This document shows, one piece after another, positions 1 through 7,016 of a DNA stretch of 13,457 bases (position 1 is its first letter; every line of letters begins with the position of its first letter). Below the pieces are notes generated by a model that made no database searches, had not been told where the DNA came from, and was given only the letters and a program-made list of their open reading frames with translations. Source of the stretch: CAKRJP01 sp963658085 (GTDB lineage Bacteria; Bacillota; Clostridia; Lachnospirales; Lachnospiraceae); contig CAVKOU010000048.1 in assembly GCA_963658085.1 (NCBI GenBank), forward strand, positions 1 through 13,457, written 5' to 3'. The position numbers and the translations under genes were made by a program.

Positions 1-17
1 AATTGGTTGTTTCCGAA

Positions 18-1751
18 TTAGTCGACTTCTTTTAGCATGGAGATGTCGGAATCGATAATGAGAGAGTAGTTGGTGTAATATACCACGAAGCCCGGCTTTG
101 CGCCACTTGGTTTTTTTACATGTTTTCGCTCTACATAATCGATTTCTACTTTATCTCCGGGGTTCTTGGAGTAGTAGGCTGCTAGTTTTCCAGCTTCTTC
201 GAAGACCCGGTCTGGGAGTTCTTTTCCATCGGCTTTCACAATCACGTGAGATCCCGGAGCCTTTTTTGCATGGAACCACCAATCCCCGTTGTTAGCAAAA
301 TGAAAGGTAAGCTCATCATTCTGAAGATTATTGCGGCCTACATAGATATCATAACCATCACTGGAAATGTAATGTAGGGGCTTGCTGGTTAACTTTACTT
401 TTTTCTTTGTGAATTTCCTCCTGATATATCCGCTCTGGGTCAATTCTTCTTTAATCTGTGCTAAGTCTGCCTCACTCATGGCAATATCAAGGGCAGTATT
501 TACCGAATCCAAATATTGAATTTCATCAGCAGTTTCCTGTGTAAGAGTAGTAAGGGCCTCGAAGGTACGCTTTTGCTTATTATATTTTGCAAAATATTTC
601 TGAGAATTCTCCTGAGGCGTAAGGGTTGGGTCCAAAGGAATCTTTACTTCTTCGTTGGTATAATAATTCAGGCAGGTAAGAGACCTGGATCCTGGCTCTA
701 ATCCATAACCATAGGTATTGATAAGCTCTCCGTAAATCTTATTCTTTTCCCTTTTTTCCGTATCTTTTAATTGCTTTAACTGTAGATCGTATTTTTTGTG
801 ATTTCGATCCAGGGCAGTCTGTACCACGTGCCTTAAATCTGCACTTTTTTGACGAATTCGAGTAATTGTATTTTTAGTAGCATAATAGCTTACTAATACT
901 TCGGAGATGGAGTTATATTCCTTTGCAGTGCAATCCGTGAAATGGGAAAGTGCTACAGCATTGAATTCTACAGGAACGTTCTTTCTATAATATACTACAG
1001 GATAAAATTCCTTTTCCTTAATGGGATCAAGATAATAGCAAAATTGCCGATATAAATGGGTAAGAATATCGGGGGAGAGCTCCTTTGCAGGAAGGTCAGA
1101 ATCAACCCCAGCCTGATAGCAGATTTCCTCAGCTACTACCGGGCTGATACCTGTGAAGGAAGAGTAGATGCCTTTTCCTACAGCCATAGGTTTTTCGTTA
1201 AGTGCATTTTTAAAGGTTTCTTCCGTAACACTCAAAGGATCTAATTTGCTCATGGTATCCGGGATAAAATAATCCCTTCCGGGAAGGACTTCTCTTACGG
1301 AACTCATTTGAGCGGATACATGCTTGATACTGTCGATAATCTTTCCCTCATCGCTGCAGAAGATAATATTACTATGTTTTCCCATGATCTCCACGATTAA
1401 TTTCTTGCGGCAAAGATCCCCCATTTCATCTAAATGTTCGATCTCAAAGATGATAATTCGCTCAAGCCCGGGCTGAGTAATAGAAAGAATCTTTCCATTT
1501 CCGATATGCTTTCTAAGAAGCATACAAAAATTAGGAGCCGTCATAGGGCTTGGTTTATTTTCCTCTGTTAAATAAATCAGGGGGAGAGAGGCACTGGCAG
1601 AAATATAAAGTCGCCTCTGTCCTTTGGTGGATTTAATCGTTAAAAGAAGTTCATCCACTTCCGGCTGAGCGATCTTAGCGATTCGTCCGCCGGAAAGATT
1701 CTCCTGTAATTCCTTTGTAATTGCAGATACTGTTATTCCGTCAAATGCCAT
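18..1751 (-). CDS. rqcH: RqcH (NFACT-family ribosome quality control factor)
   Basis: RqcH binds peptidyl-tRNA-obstructed 50S subunits and, with alanyl-tRNA, adds C-terminal alanine tails that mark stalled chains for degradation (known for the Bacillus subtilis protein, formerly annotated as fibronectin-binding). The 577-residue product has the family's order: an NFACT-N domain (about 1-170, MAFDGITVSAITKEL at the start), a helix-hairpin-helix (about 175-230, FTGISPVVAEEI), a long charged coiled-coil middle (about 280-430), and an NFACT-R domain (about 445-560) with NGDWWFHAKKAPGSHVIV. The NFACT-N Asp-Arg pair is Glu97-Arg98 here (GLERII). I chose the ATG at 1751, not the one at 1757. AGGAGG at 1764-1759 is 7 nt from the former but only 1 nt from the latter, and the family starts with M(A/S)FDG. 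It is divergent from yicC. Identification is very secure. Confidence 0.96.
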   Translation of the reverse strand: MAFDGITVSAITKELQENLSGGRIAKIAQPEVDELLLTIKSTKGQRRLYISASASLPLIYLTEENKPSPMTAPNFCMLLRKHIGNGKILSITQPGLERIIIFEIEHLDEMGDLCRKKLIVEIMGKHSNIIFCSDEGKIIDSIKHVSAQMSSVREVLPGRDYFIPDTMSKLDPLSVTEETFKNALNEKPMAVGKGIYSSFTGISPVVAEEICYQAGVDSDLPAKELSPDILTHLYRQFCYYLDPIKEKEFYPVVYYRKNVPVEFNAVALSHFTDCTAKEYNSISEVLVSYYATKNTITRIRQKSADLRHVVQTALDRNHKKYDLQLKQLKDTEKREKNKIYGELINTYGYGLEPGSRSLTCLNYYTNEEVKIPLDPTLTPQENSQKYFAKYNKQKRTFEALTTLTQETADEIQYLDSVNTALDIAMSEADLAQIKEELTQSGYIRRKFTKKKVKLTSKPLHYISSDGYDIYVGRNNLQNDELTFHFANNGDWWFHAKKAPGSHVIVKADGKELPDRVFEEAGKLAAYYSKNPGDKVEIDYVERKHVKKPSGAKPGFVVYYTNYSLIIDSDISMLKEVD

Positions 1752-1783
1752 GTTCATTCCTCCTGAGTTTATGTCTTCTTGTC

Positions 1784-1812
1784 ATTCTAACACAGTTGAC
1801 GGCAGAATCCAA
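1784..1812 (-). promoter_or_regulatory. Possible rqcH promoter
   Basis: On the minus strand a good -10 (TAGAAT, 1789-1784) lies 17 bp downstream of a poor -35 (TTGGAT, 1812-1807, about 3 of 6 matches). Transcription would begin near 1777, just upstream of the rqcH AGGAGG. It overlaps the yicC promoter on the other strand. The -10 is convincing; the -35 is weak. Confidence 0.4.
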
Positions 1813-1824
1813 ATGGATTATAAT
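1796..1824 (+). promoter_or_regulatory. Sigma-A promoter of yicC-gmk-rpoZ
   Basis: TTGACG (1796-1801) and a perfect TATAAT (1819-1824) are separated by exactly 17 bp. Expected transcription start is near 1831, giving a leader of about 70 nt before the yicC ATG. It should drive yicC, gmk and rpoZ, since no other terminator with a U-tract is seen before 3832. Confidence 0.85.
1806..1819. repeat. Palindrome in the spacer of the divergent promoters
   Basis: AATCCA-AA-TGGATT is a perfect 6-bp inverted repeat with a 2-bp centre. It lies in the -35/-10 spacer of the yicC promoter and covers the putative rqcH -35. A dimeric regulator bound here could affect both genes. This is seen in sequence only; function is inferred and chance is possible. 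Confidence 0.4.
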
Positions 1825-1852
1825 TAAGAATGGTTTTTAATGCCGTGATTTA

Positions 1853-1869
1853 AGTTCCAAGCAGGAACT
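1853..1869 (+). other. Small stem-loop in the yicC leader
   Basis: AGTTCC (1853-1858) and GGAACT (1864-1869) form a 6-bp stem with a 5-nt AAGCA loop in the predicted 5' leader of yicC. It is followed by A/T-rich sequence and then the ribosome binding site. There is no U-run, so it is not a terminator. Confidence 0.3.
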
Positions 1870-1901
1870 ATCAAATATTTATTCATTAAGAGGAAACAAT
1901 C

Positions 1902-2783
1902 ATGATTAAAAGTATGACAGGTTTCGGACGTTGCGAGATCACAGATGGTACAAGAAAGTATACGGTGGAGATGAAGAGCGTGAATCACCGTTATCTGGAC
2001 ACCAACATCCGTATGCCTAAGAAGTTGAATTTCTTCGAGAGTGGAATTCGAAACGTTCTAAAGCAAAGAGTTCACAGAGGAAAGGTAGATATCTTCATTA
2101 ATTATGAGGATAGTTCCGAGGGACAGGTTTCTATTAAATATAATGAACAGCTGGCGGGAGAATATTTAAAGTATTTACGCAAGATGCAGGAGACTTTTTC
2201 TTTGGAGGATGATATTCGGGTATCTACCCTTTCAAAATATCCGGAAGTATTTACCATGGAAGAGCAGGCCCAGGATGAGGACGAACTTTGGAAGGGGCTA
2301 GAGAAGGCATTAAATGGTGCCATCGATCAGTTCGTGGATACCAGAACCAAAGAGGGTGAACATTTAAAAGATGATATCATCGAGAAGCTTGATAACATGA
2401 TGGCTTTGGTTCTTCAGATCGAGGAACATTCTCCGAAGATTATTGCGGATTACCGGGAAAAATTAGAGAGTAAGGTGAAAGAGCTTTTGGCAGATACACA
2501 GATTGAAGAGAGCCGGATTGCTGCGGAAGTTGTGATTTTTGCAGATAAGATCTGTACAGATGAGGAAGTGGTGAGACTAAAGAGTCATATTTCCGGAATG
2601 AAAGATACCTTGCTTTCCGATGATGTAAATATTGGACGAAAACTTGATTTTATTGCCCAGGAGATGAACCGAGAGGCTAATACCATCTTGTCTAAGGCCA
2701 ATGACCTTAAGATTTCCAATATTGGAATTGATCTGAAGACTGAGATTGAGAAAGTCAGAGAGCAGATTCAGAATATTGAGTAG
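1902..2783 (+). CDS. yicC: YicC/YloC-family endoribonuclease
   Basis: Members of this family (YicC in Escherichia coli, YloC in B. subtilis) are reported to be endoribonucleases that form a ring-shaped oligomer around RNA. The 293-residue product has the full family length. It begins with MIKSMTGFGR and an early SVNHRYLD block (YicC-N domain). It ends with the conserved C-terminal DUF1732 block containing SHISGMKDTL, GRKLDFIAQEMNREANTI and the terminal REQIQNIE. The start ATG follows AGAGGA at a normal distance. It is the first gene of the run into gmk and rpoZ. The neighbouring divergent gene is the ribosome-rescue factor rqcH, so both genes face RNA/translation quality control, but a joint role is inference. 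Many Firmicutes have remA between yicC and gmk; it is absent here. Confidence 0.93.
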   Translation: MIKSMTGFGRCEITDGTRKYTVEMKSVNHRYLDTNIRMPKKLNFFESGIRNVLKQRVHRGKVDIFINYEDSSEGQVSIKYNEQLAGEYLKYLRKMQETFSLEDDIRVSTLSKYPEVFTMEEQAQDEDELWKGLEKALNGAIDQFVDTRTKEGEHLKDDIIEKLDNMMALVLQIEEHSPKIIADYREKLESKVKELLADTQIEESRIAAEVVIFADKICTDEEVVRLKSHISGMKDTLLSDDVNIGRKLDFIAQEMNREANTILSKANDLKISNIGIDLKTEIEKVREQIQNIE

Positions 2784-2795
2784 TTATGTTATTAA

Positions 2796-2822
2796 GTAGC
2801 TGTTTCGTACCAAATCAGCTAC
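2796..2822 (+). other. Stem-loop between yicC and gmk
   Basis: GTAGCTG (2796-2802) pairs with CAGCTAC (2816-2822). Three further A-T pairs extend the stem inside the loop if one T is bulged. The sequence after it is AATTTTAA, not a proper U-tract, so it is more likely a processing or pausing structure, or mRNA 3'-end protection, than a full terminator. It occupies the space where remA lies in many relatives. Confidence 0.4.
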
Positions 2823-2860
2823 AATTTTAAGATGATTATAGCTAGGAGAATGAGTGAGTT

Positions 2861-3481
2861 ATGAATGACAAGGGAATTTTGATCGTTGTTTCCGGTTTTT
2901 CAGGAGCCGGAAAAGGCACTTTGATGAAGCGAATCATGGAGAAATATGATAACTATGCCTTATCTATTTCGGCCACCACAAGAGCTCCCAGAGAGGGAGA
3001 GGTTCATGGCAGGGAGTATTTTTTCAAGACGGTAGATGAATTTGAAAAAATGATTGCGCAGGATGAACTGATAGAGTATGCTAAGTACGTGTCAAATTAT
3101 TATGGGACTCCGAAGGCCTATATCATGGAGCAATTGGAGGCAGGTAAGGATGTAATCCTTGAGATTGAGATTCAGGGAGCCTTAAAGGTACGGGAAAAAT
3201 TCCCGGATACCCTGCTTTTGTTTGTGACACCTCCGTCAGCACAGGAGCTTGAAAAGCGTCTTACGCTTCGAGGAACGGAGACTCCGGAGGTGATTGCTTC
3301 TCGAATGGCGAGAGCCTGTGAAGAGGCAGAATTCATGGATCACTATGATTATCTGGTGATCAATGATGACCTGGAAGAATGTGTAAAAGAGCTGCATGAG
3401 CTGATTCAGGGAGAGCACAGAAGAGTTACCCGTAATATAAGCTTTATAGATCAAATGAAGCGAGAATTGAAAGGAGAATAA
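2861..3481 (+). CDS. gmk: Guanylate kinase
   Basis: It catalyses ATP-dependent phosphorylation of GMP to GDP in the cytoplasm, feeding GTP and (p)ppGpp pools. The 206-residue length is standard. The Walker A loop is GFSGAGKGT (residues 12-20, Lys18), with Phe at the position that is often Pro. The GMP-binding block TTRAPREGEVHGREYFF follows, then YYGTPKAYI and the DVILEIEIQGAL strand. The lid segment has RLTLRGTE, and the HYDYLVINDD motif is near the end. AGGAG (2844-2848) is 12 nt from the ATG, a little long. A 4-codon ORF (MSEL) ends across the start as ATGA. The rpoZ ribosome binding site lies inside the gmk 3' end, so the two are probably translationally coupled. Confidence 0.97.
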   Translation: MNDKGILIVVSGFSGAGKGTLMKRIMEKYDNYALSISATTRAPREGEVHGREYFFKTVDEFEKMIAQDELIEYAKYVSNYYGTPKAYIMEQLEAGKDVILEIEIQGALKVREKFPDTLLLFVTPPSAQELEKRLTLRGTETPEVIASRMARACEEAEFMDHYDYLVINDDLEECVKELHELIQGEHRRVTRNISFIDQMKRELKGE

Positions 3482-3485
3482 ATTT

Positions 3486-3773
3486 ATGTTACATCCATCT
3501 TATACAGATTTAATGAAAGTAGTTAACAAGGACGTGGAAGAGGGAGAAGAGAAGGTAGTTAACAGCCGTTATTCTATTGTTATGGCAACTGCCAAGAGAG
3601 CCCGTCAGATTATTGATGGTTCTATGCCTTTAGTTGATACTAAGAAAGGTGAGAAACCACTTTCCATTGCCATTGACGAGTTGAATCAGTCAAAGATCAG
3701 CATCCTCGGACAGGGTGAAGACGAAGAAGAGATCGTTCCGGAAGAGACTGAAATTACCATTGACGAAGTTTAA
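3486..3773 (+). CDS. rpoZ: RNA polymerase omega subunit
   Basis: Omega is the small RNA polymerase subunit that helps assemble and stabilise beta'. The 95-residue product has the conserved opening MLHPSYTDLMKVV, then NSRYSIVMATAKRARQIIDG (the core omega helix and loop) and the KPLSIAIDEL helix. It closes with an acidic tail rich in Asp and Glu (about 77-95). The start lies 4 nt after the gmk stop, with AAAGGAG embedded in the last gmk codons, which implies translational coupling. The gmk-rpoZ pairing is conserved across Firmicutes. A strong terminator follows at 3832-3858, closing this transcription unit. Confidence 0.97.
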   Translation: MLHPSYTDLMKVVNKDVEEGEEKVVNSRYSIVMATAKRARQIIDGSMPLVDTKKGEKPLSIAIDELNQSKISILGQGEDEEEIVPEETEITIDEV

Positions 3774-3784
3774 GTCGATGTAAA

Positions 3785-3814
3785 AATCTACGTGCAGAGA
3801 ACATGATGTAGATT
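3785..3814 (+). other. Long-loop inverted repeat after rpoZ
   Basis: AATCTAC (3785-3791) and GTAGATT (3808-3814) form a 7-bp stem with a 16-nt loop just upstream of the main terminator. It has no U-tract of its own. It may protect the 3' end or be incidental. Confidence 0.25.
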
Positions 3815-3831
3815 GCAAAGGATTAAAGATG

Positions 3832-3858
3832 GCAGATGTCCTATGACATCTGCTTTTT
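3832..3858 (+). terminator. Rho-independent terminator of yicC-gmk-rpoZ
   Basis: GCAGATGTC (3832-3840), loop CTAT and GACATCTGC (3845-3853) form a perfect 9-bp stem followed directly by TTTTT (3854-3858). This is a textbook intrinsic terminator 59 bp after the rpoZ stop. Confidence 0.9.
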
Positions 3859-3871
3859 GAGCATATATTAT
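3843..3871 (+). promoter_or_regulatory. Candidate rimO-pgsA promoter nested in the terminator
   Basis: ATGACA (3843-3848, 5 of 6) and TATTAT (3866-3871, 5 of 6) are separated by 17 bp. The -35 consists of the terminator loop edge and downstream stem arm. Predicted start near 3878 leaves about 19 nt of leader, including AAGGAGA (3886-3892), before the rimO ATG. Confidence 0.55.
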
Positions 3872-3896
3872 AAAAATTTATATTCAAGGAGAGCCT

Positions 3897-5222
3897 ATGA
3901 ACATATTATTTATTTCCCTTGGGTGTGACAAGAACCTGGTGGATTCGGAAGTGATGCTGGGATTGTTAGCGGAAAAGGGATACCAGATTATAGATGATGA
4001 GACTCAGGCGGATGTTATTGTTGTAAACACCTGTTGTTTCATTAATGATGCCAAGGAAGAGAGTATCCAGACTATTTTGGAGATGGAAAATCTTAGAACT
4101 GAGGGAAGACTAAAAGCCCTTGTTGTCACAGGATGTCTTGCTCAGCGCTACAAGCAGGAAATTATGGATGAGATTCCGGCAGTAGATGCTGTATTAGGAA
4201 CTACCGCCTATGATAAGATTGTAGAAGCTATCGAGGAAATCCTGAAAAATAAAGGACATTTATTGGAGCTTGAGGATGTAGATTCCCTTCCGGTGGTAGA
4301 GAGCAAGCGTATGGTTACCACCGGAGGACATTATGCATATCTAAAGATTGCAGAAGGCTGCGATAAACATTGCACCTACTGTATTATCCCGAAAGTGCGA
4401 GGCAATTATCGAAGCGTTCCTATGGAGCGTCTTTTGAAAGAGGCAGGGGAACTTGCCGAACAGGGAGTGAAGGAGCTGATTCTTGTTGCTCAGGAGACTA
4501 CCCTTTACGGTAAGGATCTCTATGGAGAGAAATCTCTTCACAAGCTGTTAAAAAAATTATGTGAGATTTCCGGAATTCAGTGGATCCGCGTGCTTTATTG
4601 CTATCCGGAAGAAATTTATGATGAGCTGATTACTACCATCAAAGAGGAACCAAAAATCTGTCATTATTTGGATCTTCCGATTCAGCATGCCAACGATACT
4701 ATTTTAAAACGCATGGGCAGAAGAACTTCCAAACAGCAGTTAATTGACATTGTCTGTAAACTGCGAGAAGAGATTCCGGACATTGCCCTTCGTACCACTT
4801 TGATCACAGGATTTCCCGGAGAGACCAAGGAACAGCATCAGGAGCTTTTGGAATTCGTAGATGAGATGGAATTTGATCGTTTGGGTGTATTTACTTATTC
4901 CCCGGAGGAAGATACACCGGCCGCTGCCATGGCTGACCAGATCGAAGAATCTGTAAAGGAGGATCGTCAGGCGGATATCATGGAACTTCAGCAGGAGATT
5001 GCTTTTGATAAAGCTGAGGATATGATTGGCCGAGAAGTCCTTGTTATGGTCGAAGGAAAAGTAGCAGATGAAAATGCCTATGTTGGAAGGACTTATAAAG
5101 ATGCTCCTAATGTAGACGGAATGATTTTTATTCATACAGATGTAGAATTAATGTCCGGAGACTTTGCGAAAGTTCGGGTGACAGGAGCTGCAGAGTATGA
5201 TCTGATCGGAGAACTTATTTAG
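3897..5222 (+). CDS. rimO: Ribosomal protein S12 methylthiotransferase RimO
   Basis: RimO is a radical-SAM enzyme that adds a methylthio group to an aspartate of ribosomal protein S12, using two [4Fe-4S] clusters. The 441-residue product has the three-part family plan. The N-terminal UPF0004/MTTase domain has cluster ligands Cys10 (SLGCDKNLVD), Cys46 (NTCCF) and Cys80 (VVTGC). The radical-SAM core has the CxxxCxxC motif at Cys155, Cys159 and Cys162 (EGCDKHCTYCIIP). The C-terminal TRAM domain is at about 375-441. The SLGCDKNLVDSE opening and IPKVRGNYRS point to RimO rather than the tRNA enzyme MiaB. AAGGAGA is 4 nt before the ATG. It follows the rpoZ terminator, so it probably has its own promoter, and it is 36 nt upstream of pgsA. 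Confidence 0.96.
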   Translation: MNILFISLGCDKNLVDSEVMLGLLAEKGYQIIDDETQADVIVVNTCCFINDAKEESIQTILEMENLRTEGRLKALVVTGCLAQRYKQEIMDEIPAVDAVLGTTAYDKIVEAIEEILKNKGHLLELEDVDSLPVVESKRMVTTGGHYAYLKIAEGCDKHCTYCIIPKVRGNYRSVPMERLLKEAGELAEQGVKELILVAQETTLYGKDLYGEKSLHKLLKKLCEISGIQWIRVLYCYPEEIYDELITTIKEEPKICHYLDLPIQHANDTILKRMGRRTSKQQLIDIVCKLREEIPDIALRTTLITGFPGETKEQHQELLEFVDEMEFDRLGVFTYSPEEDTPAAAMADQIEESVKEDRQADIMELQQEIAFDKAEDMIGREVLVMVEGKVADENAYVGRTYKDAPNVDGMIFIHTDVELMSGDFAKVRVTGAAEYDLIGELI

Positions 5223-5258
5223 CAACATTAAATTTTAAATAATTAGGAGATGAGCATT

Positions 5259-5801
5259 ATGAATTTACCAAACAAATTAACCGTATTGCGTGTGATCATG
5301 GTTCCGTTTTTTGTATTTTTTATGTTGACGGATGTAGGAGGCAGTGCTAACAAATGGATTGCTTTATTAATTTTCTGTCTTGCATCTTTGACAGATCTTT
5401 TTGACGGAAAAATTGCAAGAGCCAGAAACTTAGTAACGAATTTTGGAAAATTCATGGATCCTTTGGCAGATAAGCTTTTGGTTTGTTCTGCAATGATCTG
5501 TATGATTCCTTCCGGCCAGTTGACTGCCTGGTTTGTAATTATTATCATTGCAAGAGAGTTTATTATCAGCGGTTTCCGTTTGGTGGCATCCGATAGTGGT
5601 ATCGTAATTGCTGCCAGCATGTGGGGAAAGGCAAAGACTGTATCCCAGATGGCTATGGTAATTCTTTTGATCGCAGATCTTGGTGGAATCTTTGATGTAT
5701 TGGGTGTTATCTTGATCTGGTTATCCTTGATCCTTACCATCGTATCTTTGGTTGATTACGTTGCAAAAAATATACAGGTATTGACCCACGGTGGCTTGTA
5801 G
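5259..5801 (+). CDS. pgsA: CDP-diacylglycerol-glycerol-3-phosphate 3-phosphatidyltransferase
   Basis: This membrane enzyme makes phosphatidylglycerophosphate from CDP-diacylglycerol and glycerol-3-phosphate, the committed step to phosphatidylglycerol. The 180-residue product opens with MNLPNKLTVLRVIMVP, typical of PgsA. It carries an intact CDP-alcohol phosphotransferase motif: Asp46, Asp49-Gly50, Ala53-Arg54, Gly63, Asp67 and Asp71. Several hydrophobic helices cover the rest. I chose the ATG at 5259 because AGGAG (5245-5249) is 9 nt upstream; the in-frame ATG at 5250 abuts that site and is unlikely to be used. It probably shares a transcript with rimO. Other CDP-alcohol transferases, such as cardiolipin synthase, share the motif, but the opening and the rimO neighbourhood favour PgsA. 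Confidence 0.93.
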   Translation: MNLPNKLTVLRVIMVPFFVFFMLTDVGGSANKWIALLIFCLASLTDLFDGKIARARNLVTNFGKFMDPLADKLLVCSAMICMIPSGQLTAWFVIIIIAREFIISGFRLVASDSGIVIAASMWGKAKTVSQMAMVILLIADLGGIFDVLGVILIWLSLILTIVSLVDYVAKNIQVLTHGGL

Positions 5802-5814
5802 AATAGAAGTAACG

Positions 5815-5904
5815 ATTCAAATAAAAGGTCATTTTGCAGGATAGTTGTAGATATTCAAACAAAAATTATTTTGTAAAATAGACAAAAGCTATTCAGACAA
5901 AAGG
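5815..5904 (+). repeat. Degenerate tandem repeat with 38-bp period
   Basis: ATTCAAATAAAAGG (5815), ATTCAAACAAAAAT (5853) and ATTCAGACAAAAGG (5891) start exactly 38 bp apart. Between the first and second copies a further block also recurs (ATTTTGCAGGATAG versus ATTTTGTAAAATAG, with a 1-nt gap). The array fills most of the 113-bp gap upstream of the acidic membrane protein gene, and its third copy runs into that gene's ribosome binding site (AAAGGGAG). It could be old tandem duplication or a set of operator sites. Confidence 0.65.
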
Positions 5905-5914
5905 GAGTTTACAG

Positions 5915-6919
5915 ATGAAGTATAAAGTTCTTGCAGCAATTTCTGTTGTAGTGATTATTTTGGGAACCATCGGTAATATCTGTCTGTTTGTTCCGGAACT
6001 GCTAAGCTTTGGGGAAGAAATGATAGATGATGATTTCTATGAAGATGAGGATGACTTTAACAATTTCGATGAAGATGAGGGTGAGCACGGCCTTTTCGAT
6101 GAGGGGAATACTTTGCCGGGAGAACTTTATGATGATTTCGGAAATAGAGGAGAATCTGACGAAGATTCCCAGGATGCTTCCAATGGAGTAGAAGCTATCC
6201 CGGAATACATTGACGAAGATGTCTCCTATACCCTAGATGAAGCTACCTATTCTTTCACAGATGAAGAAAAAACCAGCACTTATATTACTTTCGAAGTTGC
6301 TTATCCAACAGTTACAGGATTAAAAAATTCTAACTTAGAGGATAAGATAAATGATGCATTAAAAAAAGTAGCCATGGAATCTGTAGATGAACTTTATGAT
6401 AATCCAACGGAGGAAGTAAAGGAAACAGTCCTTTCGTCAGATAATCCGGTGTTAGCAAGTACAGTGGATTACAAGGTAACCTATGCATCCAAAAACCTTT
6501 TAAGCGTGGCCTATGAGGACTACAGTTATCGTGGAAATACAAATAATCTTTGCTATAATCTCAGAACATTAAATATCAGTTTGAAGGATGGCACGATTTT
6601 TGAAGTGAAGGATATCATAGATATGGATCAGGAATTTCTGGATGAGTGGCTGTCTGTTATGAGAGATGAAGTTGGAAATGATAAATTTTTATCAGAGTTA
6701 TCTGACGAGGAATTAAAAGAAGCCTTAAAAGGAGACAGCAAAGATGGTGTCTATGTAGCGAATTTTTTTGTAGATAAAGATGGCATAGAAATAGGATTTG
6801 ATCTGAACTACAAAGCCGATGATTCCAATGATTTGGGTTATTTATGGGTAACTGCTCCGTTTCAGTTTGATGAGATAGAAAAGTACCAAAATGATTCAGA
6901 ATTTTGGTCATTATATTAA
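5915..6919 (+). CDS. Membrane-anchored acidic protein with RsiV/DUF3298-like domain
   Basis: This 334-residue protein has one N-terminal membrane anchor (about 5-27, AAISVVVIILGTIGNICLF) preceded by only a few residues, so nearly all of it is extracytoplasmic. Residues 34-102 form a very acidic linker (runs such as DDDFYEDEDDF) with only one Arg and no Lys. From about 105 the sequence resembles the PdaC/RsiV-type DUF4163-DUF3298 fold: YSFTDEEKTSTYITFEVAYP, then VDYKVTYASKNLLSVAYEDY, then ISLKDGTIFEVKDII, ending in VTAPFQFDEIEKY. RsiV proteins are lysozyme-sensing anti-sigma factors, but this one has no cytoplasmic sigma-binding domain and no sigma gene beside it. It may bind a wall component, metal or lysozyme; function is unknown. 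GGGAG precedes the ATG. The domain assignment is moderate confidence. Confidence 0.75.
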   Translation: MKYKVLAAISVVVIILGTIGNICLFVPELLSFGEEMIDDDFYEDEDDFNNFDEDEGEHGLFDEGNTLPGELYDDFGNRGESDEDSQDASNGVEAIPEYIDEDVSYTLDEATYSFTDEEKTSTYITFEVAYPTVTGLKNSNLEDKINDALKKVAMESVDELYDNPTEEVKETVLSSDNPVLASTVDYKVTYASKNLLSVAYEDYSYRGNTNNLCYNLRTLNISLKDGTIFEVKDIIDMDQEFLDEWLSVMRDEVGNDKFLSELSDEELKEALKGDSKDGVYVANFFVDKDGIEIGFDLNYKADDSNDLGYLWVTAPFQFDEIEKYQNDSEFWSLY

Positions 6920-7016
6920 TTGACGAACATGCGGGAATATGAGAAAATAATGACTGGTGTTAAAGGAATAACAAACCTAATAACAAAAGTATTAGCAGTT
7001 GAAAGGAGTATTTCGC

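Noticed and set aside
1752..1757. Upstream ATG adding two codons to rqcH
   Set aside because: It is only 1 nt from AGGAGG, while the second ATG has ideal spacing and gives the family N-terminus.
5243..5740. 165-codon open frame on the minus strand
   Set aside because: It lies entirely against pgsA, which has a perfect catalytic motif. Its product matches no family pattern.
6920..6948. TTGACG as a promoter for the scaffold gene
   Set aside because: No acceptable -10 lies 16-18 bp downstream, so no promoter can be assigned in this 97-bp gap.
6999..7016. TTG start adding six codons to the scaffold gene
   Set aside because: The Shine-Dalgarno AAAGGAG lies inside this extension, 8 nt before the ATG at 7017.
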